Shown here: positions 16,988 to 24,999 of the stretch, piece by piece | Position numbering within the stretch: the first letter of the stretch is position 1 | How the letters are laid out: every line of letters begins with the position of its first letter | Source of the DNA: an uncultured Bacteroidales bacterium | GTDB taxonomy: Bacteria; Bacteroidota; Bacteroidia; Bacteroidales; Bacteroidaceae | Assembly (NCBI GenBank): GCA_902763885.1 | Contig: CACWTU010000002.1 | Span: forward strand, 248,001-312,000 | Length of the DNA stretch: 64,000 bases | Direction of reading: 5' to 3' | Translations under genes and position numbers: made by a program | Notes under the pieces: generated by a model | What the model was told of the DNA's origin: nothing | Seen by the model: the letters and a program-made list of their open reading frames with translations, nothing else | Database searches by the model: none

Positions 16988-19123
16988 ATGGCAACATTAC
17001 AGAAAATCAGAAGCAAAGGACCACTGCTTCTTATCGTTATCGGCCTTGCTATGCTGGCCTTTATCCTTGGTGACGCTTGGAAGATTATCCGTCCTACCCA
17101 GGGCGTTCAGTTTGTCGGATCAATTGATGGCAAGAACATCTCTGCATTGGATTTCCAGAAAGAGCTGGAGAACTATACTGAGGTGGTGAAGTTTGCAAAT
17201 CAGAATAGTGATCTCACTGAGGATCAGATGAACAGTGTCAGAGATGAGGTTTGGGCCATAATGGTTCGCAACCAGATTCTTGGTAAGGAGGCTGCAGCAA
17301 TAGGTTTGACAGTTACTGATGCTGAGGTAAAGGATGTAATTGAGCGTGGGACAGATCCTATCCTTGCCAATACTCCGTTCAGTGGCTCGGATGGTAAGTT
17401 TGATGCTGATGTTCTCAAAAACTTCCTTGCTTTTTATAATGAGCTTGACGGTACCAATATGTCATATGATGAGTACAGCTATTATCAGAGCATGTACAAC
17501 TATTGGCTTTTCATTGAGAGTGATATCAAGTCAGGTCTGCTTTATTCAAAGTACTCTGCACTTGTAAAGGCTGCTCTTGTGACAAATCCTGTAGCTATGA
17601 AGGATTCATATGCTAACCGTGTTAACAGATATGACGTTCTGGTTGCAGCTCTTCCTTACAGTTCACTTGCTGATGCTGATGTCACTGTAACAAATGCAGA
17701 CATCAAGAAGACATATGCTGAGAATAAGGAGAGCCTTTATAACTACTCAGAAACTCGTGATATCTACTACATAGACTATGAGATTGAACCAAGTCAGGCT
17801 GACCGTGAGGCTCTGCTTGCTGAGGTTAATGAGATTACTACCCAGCTTGAGGAGATGGATGGAGACTATGCTTCTTTCCTGCGTCGTTCTGATTCAGAAA
17901 TCGCATACAGTGAGGTTCCCCGTTCTGCCAAGAATCTTCCGGATGATGTAGCTGAAAGGCTTGATTCTGTTAACAGTCTGGGCGTTTTTGGCCCCTACTA
18001 CTGCGGTGATGATGATACATACAATACCTTCAAGGTGCTGAATACCGTGAATGGATATGATTCCATCCAGTTCGCCATGATTCAGGTAATAGGTGAGGGT
18101 GAAGAATTTGACAATCGTGCAGACAGTATCCTGAATGCAGCCAAGAAGGGAGCTGATTTTGCTGAATTGGCTACCAAGTATGGTCAGACAGCTCCTGAAA
18201 ACTGGATGAGTGCCGATACATATGAGCCTGCAACAATAAGCGGTGACAATGCTTTGTATCTGAATAAGCTTAACAGCATGAAGAAAGGTGAGGTTGCTGT
18301 ATTGAAGATTTCAGGTGCTAATCTTGTCATCAAGGTTCTTGATACCAAGACTCCTCTTAAGAAATATGATATAGCTATCGTTAAGCGTCCTGTAGAGTTC
18401 AGTGAAGAGACCAGTAATGACGCTTATAACAGGCTGAGTGCATTCCTTTCACAGAATACAACCCTTGATCAGCTTAAGGAGAATGCTGAGGACTCAGAGT
18501 TCAGACTGCTTTACTATCCTTCATTTGAGAACTACAGCTACAACATCAGTGGCGTAAGCCGTTCACATGAGGCTCTGCGTTGGGCTTTTGAAGCTAATGA
18601 AGGTGAGGTATCACGTATATTTGAGGTTGGATACGCCAATGATCATCTTCTTGTGGTGGGTGTTGACAAGATTAACCAGCGCGGATACCGTAGTCTTGAC
18701 GATGCTTCAACAGCCATCTCTTATAAGGTTCTGTTGGACAAGAAGGCTGAAGTCCTTGAGGACAAGCTTGCAGGTCTTTCTTTTGATGAAGTCAAGAAGA
18801 TTGACAACATTGTTCTTGATACGATAAAGTACTGCAATTTCACTAACAACGTATTTGTGTCAGCATTGTCTTCAAATGAGCCTGCATTGGGTCCCAGTGT
18901 GGCAAAACTTGAGCAGGGTGAGCTGTCAGCTCCTATCAAGGGTGACAACTGCGTATTCGTAGCTGAAAAGATTTCGGCCGATGAGGAAACAGGAAGTGGA
19001 TTCAATGAGGATTTGGAGAAGTCACGCTTGCAGTCAATCGCCGTAAGCAATATTCCTAGCTCTATCTTTGAGGCTCTTTACTACAATGCTAAGGTGGTAG
19101 ATAACCGCTATAAGATTTTCTGA
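16988..19123 (+). CDS. ppiD: SurA/PpiD-type periplasmic peptidyl-prolyl isomerase
   Basis: 711 residues. A short cytosolic N-terminus, one membrane anchor (about 14-31, LLLIVIGLAMLAFILGD), then a SurA_N-like chaperone domain (about 45-290) and a parvulin-like domain near 345-445 (IQVIGEGEEFDNRADSILNA, GADFAELATKYGQ, MKKGEVAVLKISGANLVIKV). The C-terminus is long and helical. Membrane-tethered foldase for outer-membrane proteins. It has its own promoter but follows the LPS and envelope genes on the same strand. Confidence 0.88.
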   Translation: MATLQKIRSKGPLLLIVIGLAMLAFILGDAWKIIRPTQGVQFVGSIDGKNISALDFQKELENYTEVVKFANQNSDLTEDQMNSVRDEVWAIMVRNQILGKEAAAIGLTVTDAEVKDVIERGTDPILANTPFSGSDGKFDADVLKNFLAFYNELDGTNMSYDEYSYYQSMYNYWLFIESDIKSGLLYSKYSALVKAALVTNPVAMKDSYANRVNRYDVLVAALPYSSLADADVTVTNADIKKTYAENKESLYNYSETRDIYYIDYEIEPSQADREALLAEVNEITTQLEEMDGDYASFLRRSDSEIAYSEVPRSAKNLPDDVAERLDSVNSLGVFGPYYCGDDDTYNTFKVLNTVNGYDSIQFAMIQVIGEGEEFDNRADSILNAAKKGADFAELATKYGQTAPENWMSADTYEPATISGDNALYLNKLNSMKKGEVAVLKISGANLVIKVLDTKTPLKKYDIAIVKRPVEFSEETSNDAYNRLSAFLSQNTTLDQLKENAEDSEFRLLYYPSFENYSYNISGVSRSHEALRWAFEANEGEVSRIFEVGYANDHLLVVGVDKINQRGYRSLDDASTAISYKVLLDKKAEVLEDKLAGLSFDEVKKIDNIVLDTIKYCNFTNNVFVSALSSNEPALGPSVAKLEQGELSAPIKGDNCVFVAEKISADEETGSGFNEDLEKSRLQSIAVSNIPSSIFEALYYNAKVVDNRYKIF

Positions 19124-19141
19124 TGCAATACATCAGAAAAT

Positions 19142-19266
19142 CAATTGAAAATTGAGAATTGAAAATTGAGAATTAAAAAATCCAGTCGATTACTCGGCTG
19201 GATTTTTTATTACGCAGGTTCTGCGTATTAGTTTTTCAATTTTCAATTTTCAATTTTCAATTGAAA
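19142..19266. repeat. Composite convergent-gene terminator region
   Basis: Between the converging ppiD and ilvC genes. An AATTGARA tract (19142-19174) and its inverse (19235-19266) flank a strong terminator at 19175-19208 (AATCCAG/CTGGATT with A and T runs, usable in both directions). They also flank a small hairpin TACGCAG-GTT-CTGCGTA at 19211-19227. The arrangement recurs at 35406-35520, where the small hairpin has the opposite orientation. Confidence 0.75.
19175..19208. terminator. Bidirectional terminator between ppiD and ilvC
   Basis: The 15-base arms 19175-19189 and 19194-19208 form an A6/T6-flanked stem with one wobble pair and a TTAC loop. It suits both converging genes. Confidence 0.8.
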
Positions 19267-19292
19267 ACAATTGATGCTTGGCATCAATTGTT
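19267..19292 (-). terminator. Hairpin overlapping the ilvC stop
   Basis: ACAATTGATGC pairs with GCATCAATTGT. The second arm on the plus strand encodes the last codons and stop of ilvC. Confidence 0.5.
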
Positions 19293-20324
19293 CTCCGGAC
19301 GCAGCTTGCGGACAACAGCGCCAGTCTGCCACATCTCGCTGTTGCGCAGGGCAGCCAGTTCCTTCTCAAGACCCTCACGATAGCCGGGCTTTGAGTTGCT
19401 GTCAATAGAGATCTGAGCCTCATTACCGCACTTTACGCTTGCATAGAGCTTCTGTACCACGGGCTTGATTGCATCGTGGAACGGGCCCATCCAGTCAAGA
19501 GCACCGCGCTGAGCTGTGGTTGAGCAGTTAGCGTACATCCAATCCATACCCTTCTGAGCGAACAGAGGCATAAGTGACTGAGTAAGCTCCTCAACGGTCT
19601 CGTTGAATGCCTCAGAGGGAGTGTGGCCGTTCTCACGGAGAACCTCATACTGAGCCAGCAGCAGACCCTGGATAGCACCCATCAGTGAACCGCGCTCACC
19701 GGTAAGATCGGATGTAGCCTCGCGGATGAATGTGGTCTCAAACAGGTAACCTGAACCGATACCGATACCGAAAGCAAGAACCTTGTCAAGAGCCTTGCCT
19801 GATGCATCCTGATATACAGCGTATGAGCTGTTCAGGCCGCGACCCTCAAGGAACATGGTACGGAGTGATGTACCTGAACCCTTAGGAGCAACCATGATAA
19901 CATCGATATCCTTGGGAGGAACAACGCCTGTGCGGTCATTCCAGGTGATAGCGAATCCGTGTGAGAAGTAGAGAGTCTTGCCGGGAGTCAGGTAAGGCTT
20001 GATGTTGGGCCACTGCTGCATCTGAGCTGCATCAGAGAGAAGCATGCAGATGATGGTACCCTTCTGGGCTGCCTCCTCGATTGAGAACAGAGTCTTGCCG
20101 GGAACCCAACCGTCGGCTACTGCCTTTTCAAATGTCTTGCCCTGACGCTGGCCAACGATAACGTTGAAACCGTTGTCACGAAGGTTGCAAGCCTGTCCAG
20201 GACCCTGAACGCCGTAACCTATAACTGCGATTGTCTCATTCTTGAGTATCTCGCGGGCTTTCTCCAGCGGGAACTCCTCACGTGTCATTACCTCTTCAAT
20301 GACACCACCAAAGTTCATTTTCAT
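19284..20324 (-). CDS. ilvC: Ketol-acid reductoisomerase
   Basis: Second step of valine and isoleucine synthesis: isomerises and reduces acetohydroxy acids with NADPH. 346 residues from MKMNFGGVIEEV, which matches Bacteroides IlvC starts. A TTG at 20357 would add 11 residues. The nucleotide loop GYGVQGPGQA is near residues 36-45. VAPKGSGTSLR and the C-terminal GNEAQISIDSNSKP and RKLRPENN are highly conserved in Bacteroidales. Last gene of the ilvD-B-N-C run; many relatives have a thioesterase gene between ilvN and ilvC that is absent here. Confidence 0.96.
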   Translation of the reverse strand: MKMNFGGVIEEVMTREEFPLEKAREILKNETIAVIGYGVQGPGQACNLRDNGFNVIVGQRQGKTFEKAVADGWVPGKTLFSIEEAAQKGTIICMLLSDAAQMQQWPNIKPYLTPGKTLYFSHGFAITWNDRTGVVPPKDIDVIMVAPKGSGTSLRTMFLEGRGLNSSYAVYQDASGKALDKVLAFGIGIGSGYLFETTFIREATSDLTGERGSLMGAIQGLLLAQYEVLRENGHTPSEAFNETVEELTQSLMPLFAQKGMDWMYANCSTTAQRGALDWMGPFHDAIKPVVQKLYASVKCGNEAQISIDSNSKPGYREGLEKELAALRNSEMWQTGAVVRKLRPENN

Positions 20325-20359
20325 AGTTTTGTTAGTTAAGTTTGTTATGTTAATCAAAA

Positions 20360-20911
20360 TTATTTTTTCCCATATCTGGCTGCAACCTTGTCCAGGTATT
20401 CGCTGACGTGCTCAATGCGGGCGCGGGTTATTGCCACACGACCTGAACTTACAAACTGGAGCAGGCCGCCTTGAGCGGAGAGCTCACGGTTAAGAGCGGT
20501 AATATCTTCGGTAAGGCCGCTTTTCTCAATGACAGAGAATGTTGAGTTTACCTCAATCAGCTTGGCTCCGTAGCGGCGTATTATCTTTGATATCTCCGGA
20601 TTTTCAGTCAGTACGCTTGTCACTATCTTGTACAGCGCCACCTCCTGCATGAATATCTCATCATCGGTATAGCACTGGCACTGCAGTATGTCCACCTTCT
20701 TCTCTATCTGGTCAACTATCTTAACGATAGTCTCGCGGTCAGCCATCGCAGTGATGGTGTAGCGGTGAACTCCCGGTATTGATGATGCCGATACGTTCAG
20801 GCTCTCAATGTTGACCTGACGGCGTGTAAACACGGCCGTAACCTGATTCAGGATACCGGCTATGTTCTCTGAGTGAACTATCAGCGTATAAAGTCTTTTA
20901 TCACTATCCAT
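20360..20911 (-). CDS. ilvN: Acetolactate synthase small (regulatory) subunit
   Basis: 183 residues. N-terminal ACT domain (residues 6-80, TLIVHSENIAGILNQVTAVF, INIESLNV-type strand, PGVHRYTIT) that binds valine for feedback inhibition. The C-terminal activating domain is at 85-170 (EVALYKIVT, IIRRYGAKLIEV, YLDKVAARYGKK). It follows ilvB across an unusual 91-base repeat-rich spacer. Confidence 0.93.
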   Translation of the reverse strand: MDSDKRLYTLIVHSENIAGILNQVTAVFTRRQVNIESLNVSASSIPGVHRYTITAMADRETIVKIVDQIEKKVDILQCQCYTDDEIFMQEVALYKIVTSVLTENPEISKIIRRYGAKLIEVNSTFSVIEKSGLTEDITALNRELSAQGGLLQFVSSGRVAITRARIEHVSEYLDKVAARYGKK

Positions 20912-20924
20912 ATCATTGCTGTTA

Positions 20925-21005
20925 ATTGAAAATTGAGAATTGAAAATTGAAAATTACCATCCGGTGCGTATCATTTATATTTCAATTTTCACTTTTCACT
21001 TTTCA
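20925..21005. repeat. Inverted AATTGAAA tracts between ilvB and ilvN
   Basis: An AATTGARA tract plus ACCATCCGG (about 20925-20958) faces an inverse tract (TTTCAATTTTCACTTTTCA, about 20980-21003). They can form an A/T-rich hairpin inside the operon. It runs into the last codons of ilvB. Confidence 0.6.
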
Positions 21006-22700
21006 ATTTATTTCAAATATCATTTCATCAACACTGCTGCCCGGTTTGATCATAGGCATGACGTTCTCCTCTTCAAGTACGGCTGTCTCAAGCAGGAACG
21101 GACCCTTGGCCTTGAGCATATCGGCAACCGCATCCTTAAGCTCCTTACGGTCAGTTATCAGACGGTAGGGGATATTGTATGCGGCGGCTATCTTGCTGTA
21201 GTCGGGGTTCATCATATGTGTGCATGAGTAGCGGCTCTTGAACATCATCTGCTGCCACTGGCGCACGTTGCCTAAGTAGGTGTTGTTCATCACTATCATC
21301 TTGACGGGTGCCTGGTTCTCCATTATGGTGCCAAGCTCCTGGATGTTCATCTGGAAACCACCGTCACCAAAGAATGCCAGTATCATGCGCTCAGGTGCTC
21401 CGAATGAGGCTCCTATTGCTGCGGGCATGCAGAATCCCATGGTTCCCAGTCCGCCCGATGTCACTATACTGCGCGGTGAGCGGTACTTGAAGTAACGTGA
21501 GGCGAACATCTGGTTCAAACCTACATCTGTTACCAGGACTGAATCGGCAGGAGACTGGTTACTTACCTCTGTAACAACCTCACCCATCTTGAGCGGTCCG
21601 TCTTTGGGGTGTATGGCTTTATCTATCACCTTATCATACTCCTCCTTGTCAAGAGGCTTGAAGCTTTCTATCCACTCCTTGTGGTCAGCCTTGACTATAC
21701 GCTCGGTTATGAGCTTGAGAGTCTGGCGGCAGTCGCCCAATACTGTAACATCGGGCTTTACGTTCTTACCGAACTCTGACTTGTCTATGTCCAGATGTAT
21801 TATCTTGGCCTGTTTGGCATATGTGTTCAGCGTACCGGTTACACGGTCATCAAAACGCATGCCGACAGCTATCAGCACGTCACATTCATTGGTCTTTACG
21901 TTGGGGGCCAGGTTGCCGTGCATTCCAAGCATACCCATGTTGAGCGGGTGGTCGCTGGGCAGGGCTGCAAGTCCTAACAGAGTACGTGCTGCAGGTAGGT
22001 TACCTTTCTCAATGAACTCACGCAGTTCATCCTGGGCGTTACCCAATTCTACTCCGTGTCCAACCAGCACCAAAGGCTTCTTGGCGCTGTTTATCAAAGC
22101 TACGGCATCATTAATCTGACTCTCGATGGGGTCAGGTGACGGGATGTAGCTGCGTTCATAATCTATCTTGGCGGGCTTGAAATCAATTTGAGCCACCTGA
22201 GCGGTCTTGCTGAAGTCAAGCACCACAGGACCTGGACGGCCTGTACCGGCAATATAGAATGCACGTGCCACTGCCCATGCTATGTCCTCGGCGCGGCGTA
22301 TCTGATAGCTCCATTTGGTGATAGGCTGGGTTACACCCACCAGGTCAATCTCCTGGAAGGCATCAGTACCCAGAACGTCGGTACTTACCTGACCGGCTAT
22401 TACAACCAGCGGAGTGTTGTCAAGCATGGCGTCACTGATACCTGTTATGGTGTTTGTGGCGCCGGGACCACTGGTAACTATGGCCACACCTGTGCGGCCC
22501 GATACGCGGGCGTAACCCTGTGCGGCATGTGCTGCACCCTGCTCATGGCGCACCAGAATCTGTTTCAAATCATTCTGATGGTCATACAGGGCATCAAACA
22601 CCTTAATTATAGAACCGCCGGGGTATGCAAAAACGGTATCCACACCCTCGGTAAGCAATGCACGGAGCATTGCCTCGGCTCCTGATATCATATTACTCAT
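21003..22700 (-). CDS. ilvB: Acetolactate synthase large (catalytic) subunit
   Basis: 565 residues. Thiamin-diphosphate enzyme condensing pyruvate with pyruvate or 2-oxobutyrate. The PYR domain has VFAYPGGS and the catalytic Glu in RHEQGAAHAAQGYAR (near residue 54). The central FAD-binding domain is near 190-340. The PP domain has the ThDP motif GDGGFQMN...NNTYLG near residues 447-480. Lies 8 bases after ilvD on the same strand. Confidence 0.95.
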   Translation of the reverse strand: MSNMISGAEAMLRALLTEGVDTVFAYPGGSIIKVFDALYDHQNDLKQILVRHEQGAAHAAQGYARVSGRTGVAIVTSGPGATNTITGISDAMLDNTPLVVIAGQVSTDVLGTDAFQEIDLVGVTQPITKWSYQIRRAEDIAWAVARAFYIAGTGRPGPVVLDFSKTAQVAQIDFKPAKIDYERSYIPSPDPIESQINDAVALINSAKKPLVLVGHGVELGNAQDELREFIEKGNLPAARTLLGLAALPSDHPLNMGMLGMHGNLAPNVKTNECDVLIAVGMRFDDRVTGTLNTYAKQAKIIHLDIDKSEFGKNVKPDVTVLGDCRQTLKLITERIVKADHKEWIESFKPLDKEEYDKVIDKAIHPKDGPLKMGEVVTEVSNQSPADSVLVTDVGLNQMFASRYFKYRSPRSIVTSGGLGTMGFCMPAAIGASFGAPERMILAFFGDGGFQMNIQELGTIMENQAPVKMIVMNNTYLGNVRQWQQMMFKSRYSCTHMMNPDYSKIAAAYNIPYRLITDRKELKDAVADMLKAKGPFLLETAVLEEENVMPMIKPGSSVDEMIFEIN

Positions 22701-22708
22701 AGTCTAAC

Positions 22709-24511
22709 TTAGTCAATTATTCTTACGCCACCCTTATCGGCAGAGCTAACCATATTGGCATATGCCTTAAGGCTCTTGGCTACCACACGCTTGCGGGTAA
22801 GCGGACGCATGGGGCGTGCTGCCAGCTCTGAGTCGCTCAGGCGTACGTTTATGCTGCGTGCAGGTATGTCAATGTCAATTATGTCACCATCTACAACCTT
22901 GCCTATGGCACCGCCGTTGGCAGCCTCGGGTGAAATATGCCCGATACTCAGGCCTGATGTACCACCGCTAAAGCGGCCGTCGGTAATCAGGGCGCAGGCC
23001 TTACCCAGATGGCGTGACTTGATGTATGAGGTGGGGTAGAGCATTTCCTGCATGCCGGGACCTCCCTTGGGGCCCTCATGGGTGATGACAACTACGTCAC
23101 CGGCCACTACCTTGCCGCCAAGTATGCCCTCAACGGCATCCTCCTGTGAGTCAAATACCTTGGCGGGGCCTGAGAACTTCCAGATGCTCTCATCTACACC
23201 TGCGGTCTTTACTACGCAACCGTCAACTGCAATGTTACCCTTAAGGATTGCCAGACCGCCGTCCTTGGTGTAGGCGTGCTGCAGGTCGCGTATGCAACCG
23301 TTGGCGCGGTCAGTATCAAGAGTGCTGTATGTGCAGTCCTGTGAGCCAAGCTCATTGCTGAACTTGCGGGCGGGAGCGGTGGAGTATATGCGCTTGGCCT
23401 CCGGGTCAATATCGGCCTTGAGTATGCTGTACTTTTCAATCAGTTGTCCGTATGTCATGCCGGTCACGTTCATGGCATCGGTATGCAGCAGACCGCCCTT
23501 GGCAAGTTCGGCCAGGATACCCAGTACACCGCCTGCGCGGCCAACATCCTGAACGTGATATTTCTGTGTGTTGGGAGCAACCTTGCACAGACAGGGTACG
23601 TGGCGCGACAGACGGTCTATGTCGTCCATCTTAAAGTCAACACCGGCCTCACAGGCCACAGCCAGCAGGTGCAGGATTGTATTTGTAGAGCCGCCCATGG
23701 CTATATCCAGGTTCATGGCGTTCTCAAAGTTCTTCTTCTGAGCTATACTGCGGGGCAGTACACTCTCATCACCCTCCTCATAATACTTGAGGGCGTTCTT
23801 AACTATGAGCGATGCGGCATCCTTCATCAACTGCACACGGTTCTTGTGCGTAGCCAGAATTGTACCGTTGCCGGGCAGGGCCAGACCTAAAACCTCGGTA
23901 AGGCAGTTCATGGAGTTGGCGGTGAACATACCTGAGCAGCATCCGCAACCGGGGCAGGCTGAGCGCTCGATTGCCTCCACATCGGCGTCCGATACGCTCT
24001 CATCGGCCGATTTTATCATGGCGTCTATAAGGTCCAGATGTGCATCGCCCAGCTCGCCGGCCTCCATGGGGCCGCCGCTTACGAATACGGTGGGGATGTT
24101 AAGGCGCATGGTGGCCATAAGCATACCCGGAGTGATCTTGTCACAGTTGCTTATGCATACCAGCGCATCGGCCTTGTGGGCGTTTACCATATACTCAACG
24201 CTGTCGGCGATTATGTCGCGTGAAGGCAGCGAGTAGAGCATACCGTCGTGGCCCATTGCAATGCCGTCATCAACGGCTATGGTGTTGAACTCGGCAGCAA
24301 AGCAGCCTAAGCGCTCAATCTCCTTCTTTATTATCTGTCCGGCCTCATGAAGATGTACGTGACCCGGTACAAACTGCGTGAATGAGTTTGCAATTGCAAT
24401 GATGGGCTTACCCATCTGCTCCTTTTTCATGCCGTTGGCAACCCACAGAGCTCTTGCTCCCGCCATACGGCGACCTACAGTACACTGGTCACTTCTCAAT
24501 GGAATCTTCAT
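22709..24511 (-). CDS. ilvD: Dihydroxy-acid dehydratase
   Basis: Third step of branched-chain amino acid synthesis. 600 residues from [19 protein letters not shown] start at 24565 would lie inside the promoter and adds 18 unrelated residues, so 24511 is preferred. Fe-S cluster cysteines are in CISNCDK and [30 protein letters not shown] near the C-terminus is the second signature. First gene of the ilv operon. I see no leader peptide rich in Ile, Leu or Val codons in the roughly 45-base leader, so classical attenuation is unlikely. Confidence 0.95.
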   Translation of the reverse strand: MKIPLRSDQCTVGRRMAGARALWVANGMKKEQMGKPIIAIANSFTQFVPGHVHLHEAGQIIKKEIERLGCFAAEFNTIAVDDGIAMGHDGMLYSLPSRDIIADSVEYMVNAHKADALVCISNCDKITPGMLMATMRLNIPTVFVSGGPMEAGELGDAHLDLIDAMIKSADESVSDADVEAIERSACPGCGCCSGMFTANSMNCLTEVLGLALPGNGTILATHKNRVQLMKDAASLIVKNALKYYEEGDESVLPRSIAQKKNFENAMNLDIAMGGSTNTILHLLAVACEAGVDFKMDDIDRLSRHVPCLCKVAPNTQKYHVQDVGRAGGVLGILAELAKGGLLHTDAMNVTGMTYGQLIEKYSILKADIDPEAKRIYSTAPARKFSNELGSQDCTYSTLDTDRANGCIRDLQHAYTKDGGLAILKGNIAVDGCVVKTAGVDESIWKFSGPAKVFDSQEDAVEGILGGKVVAGDVVVITHEGPKGGPGMQEMLYPTSYIKSRHLGKACALITDGRFSGGTSGLSIGHISPEAANGGAIGKVVDGDIIDIDIPARSINVRLSDSELAARPMRPLTRKRVVAKSLKAYANMVSSADKGGVRIID

Positions 24512-24562
24512 AATCTTTGTATTTATATTCATCCAAATGGCCGTTTCGGCCAAATTGAACTG

Positions 24563-24570
24563 CAAAGATA
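24563..24570 (-). promoter_or_regulatory. ilv operon promoter -7 box
   Basis: TATCTTTG followed by C on the minus strand, 51 bases before the ilvD ATG at 24511. It overlaps the alternative start at 24565, which supports the downstream start. Confidence 0.7.
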
Positions 24571-24641
24571 TACCTTATTATTATCTTCTCAAATCTTTTT
24601 AAATAAAGATATGCTAATAAAACGCCCCAAAATGGCCCAAA

Positions 24642-24654
24642 GGGGACAGTCCCC
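24642..24654. repeat. GGGGAC-A-GTCCCC hairpin
   Basis: A perfect 6-bp palindrome around a single A, with outer GGC/GCC partners, between the ilvD promoter and element copy B. It belongs to the hairpin family also seen at 8768, 51249, 53451, 54438 and 62267. Here alone it is not at a gene's 3' end; it borders the 3' side of copy B. Confidence 0.6.
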
Positions 24655-24681
24655 CTGTGCCACTCTTTCCCTTTGCAGGAG

Positions 24682-24871
24682 CAGGACATAGGATCTGAAG
24701 ACCATCAGTGCAGAGGCGTTAAGCGGAGGGCCTTGGAGGATCCCGTTAAGAACGGCGCATGTTTGACGAACGTTGCACACCGGAGGTGGGCAAAAGGAGG
24801 AGTTCGACGTTTAGGGTCCGGAGAGGTCCGGAGTAGCCTCGGAACGTTGCGTCTTCAAATCCTATGTCCTG
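24682..24871 (-). repeat. Structured intergenic element, copy B (candidate ncRNA)
   Basis: Inverse copy of the element at 1991-2181. The 21-base arms (24851-24871 and 24682-24702) pair fully with one G/T wobble, but their sequence (containing GGACATAGGAT) is unrelated to copy A's arms. The 148-base interior shares the blocks listed for copy A, and the tail CTCCTGCAAAGGGAAA is kept just outside (24666-24681). Arm length is the same and loop lengths differ by one base. It fills the space between the divergent ilvD and secA promoters. Confidence 0.8.
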
Positions 24872-24926
24872 CGGTGTTTAATAAAAGATGATGTGACAAA
24901 AATGTCGCAAAAAGCGGAATAATGAC

Positions 24927-24934
24927 TATCTTTG
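24927..24934 (+). promoter_or_regulatory. secA promoter -7 box
   Basis: TATCTTTG followed by C, 65 bases before the secA ATG. No clear -33 element. Confidence 0.65.
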
Positions 24935-24999
24935 CGTTTCGGCACGGATTTTGCGTTTGTGCTGCAGATTATTAATACAAAAACAACAGATACCGCATA

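Noticed and set aside
20325..20357. Longer IlvC from a TTG start
   Set aside because: The extra 11 residues lack homology; the internal ATG matches the usual Bacteroides IlvC start.
24512..24562. Attenuator or leader peptide for the ilv operon
   Set aside because: The leader is only about 45 bases, with no run of Ile, Leu or Val codons and no alternative hairpins.
24512..24565. Longer IlvD start
   Set aside because: It overlaps the -7 box and adds residues not found in the family.
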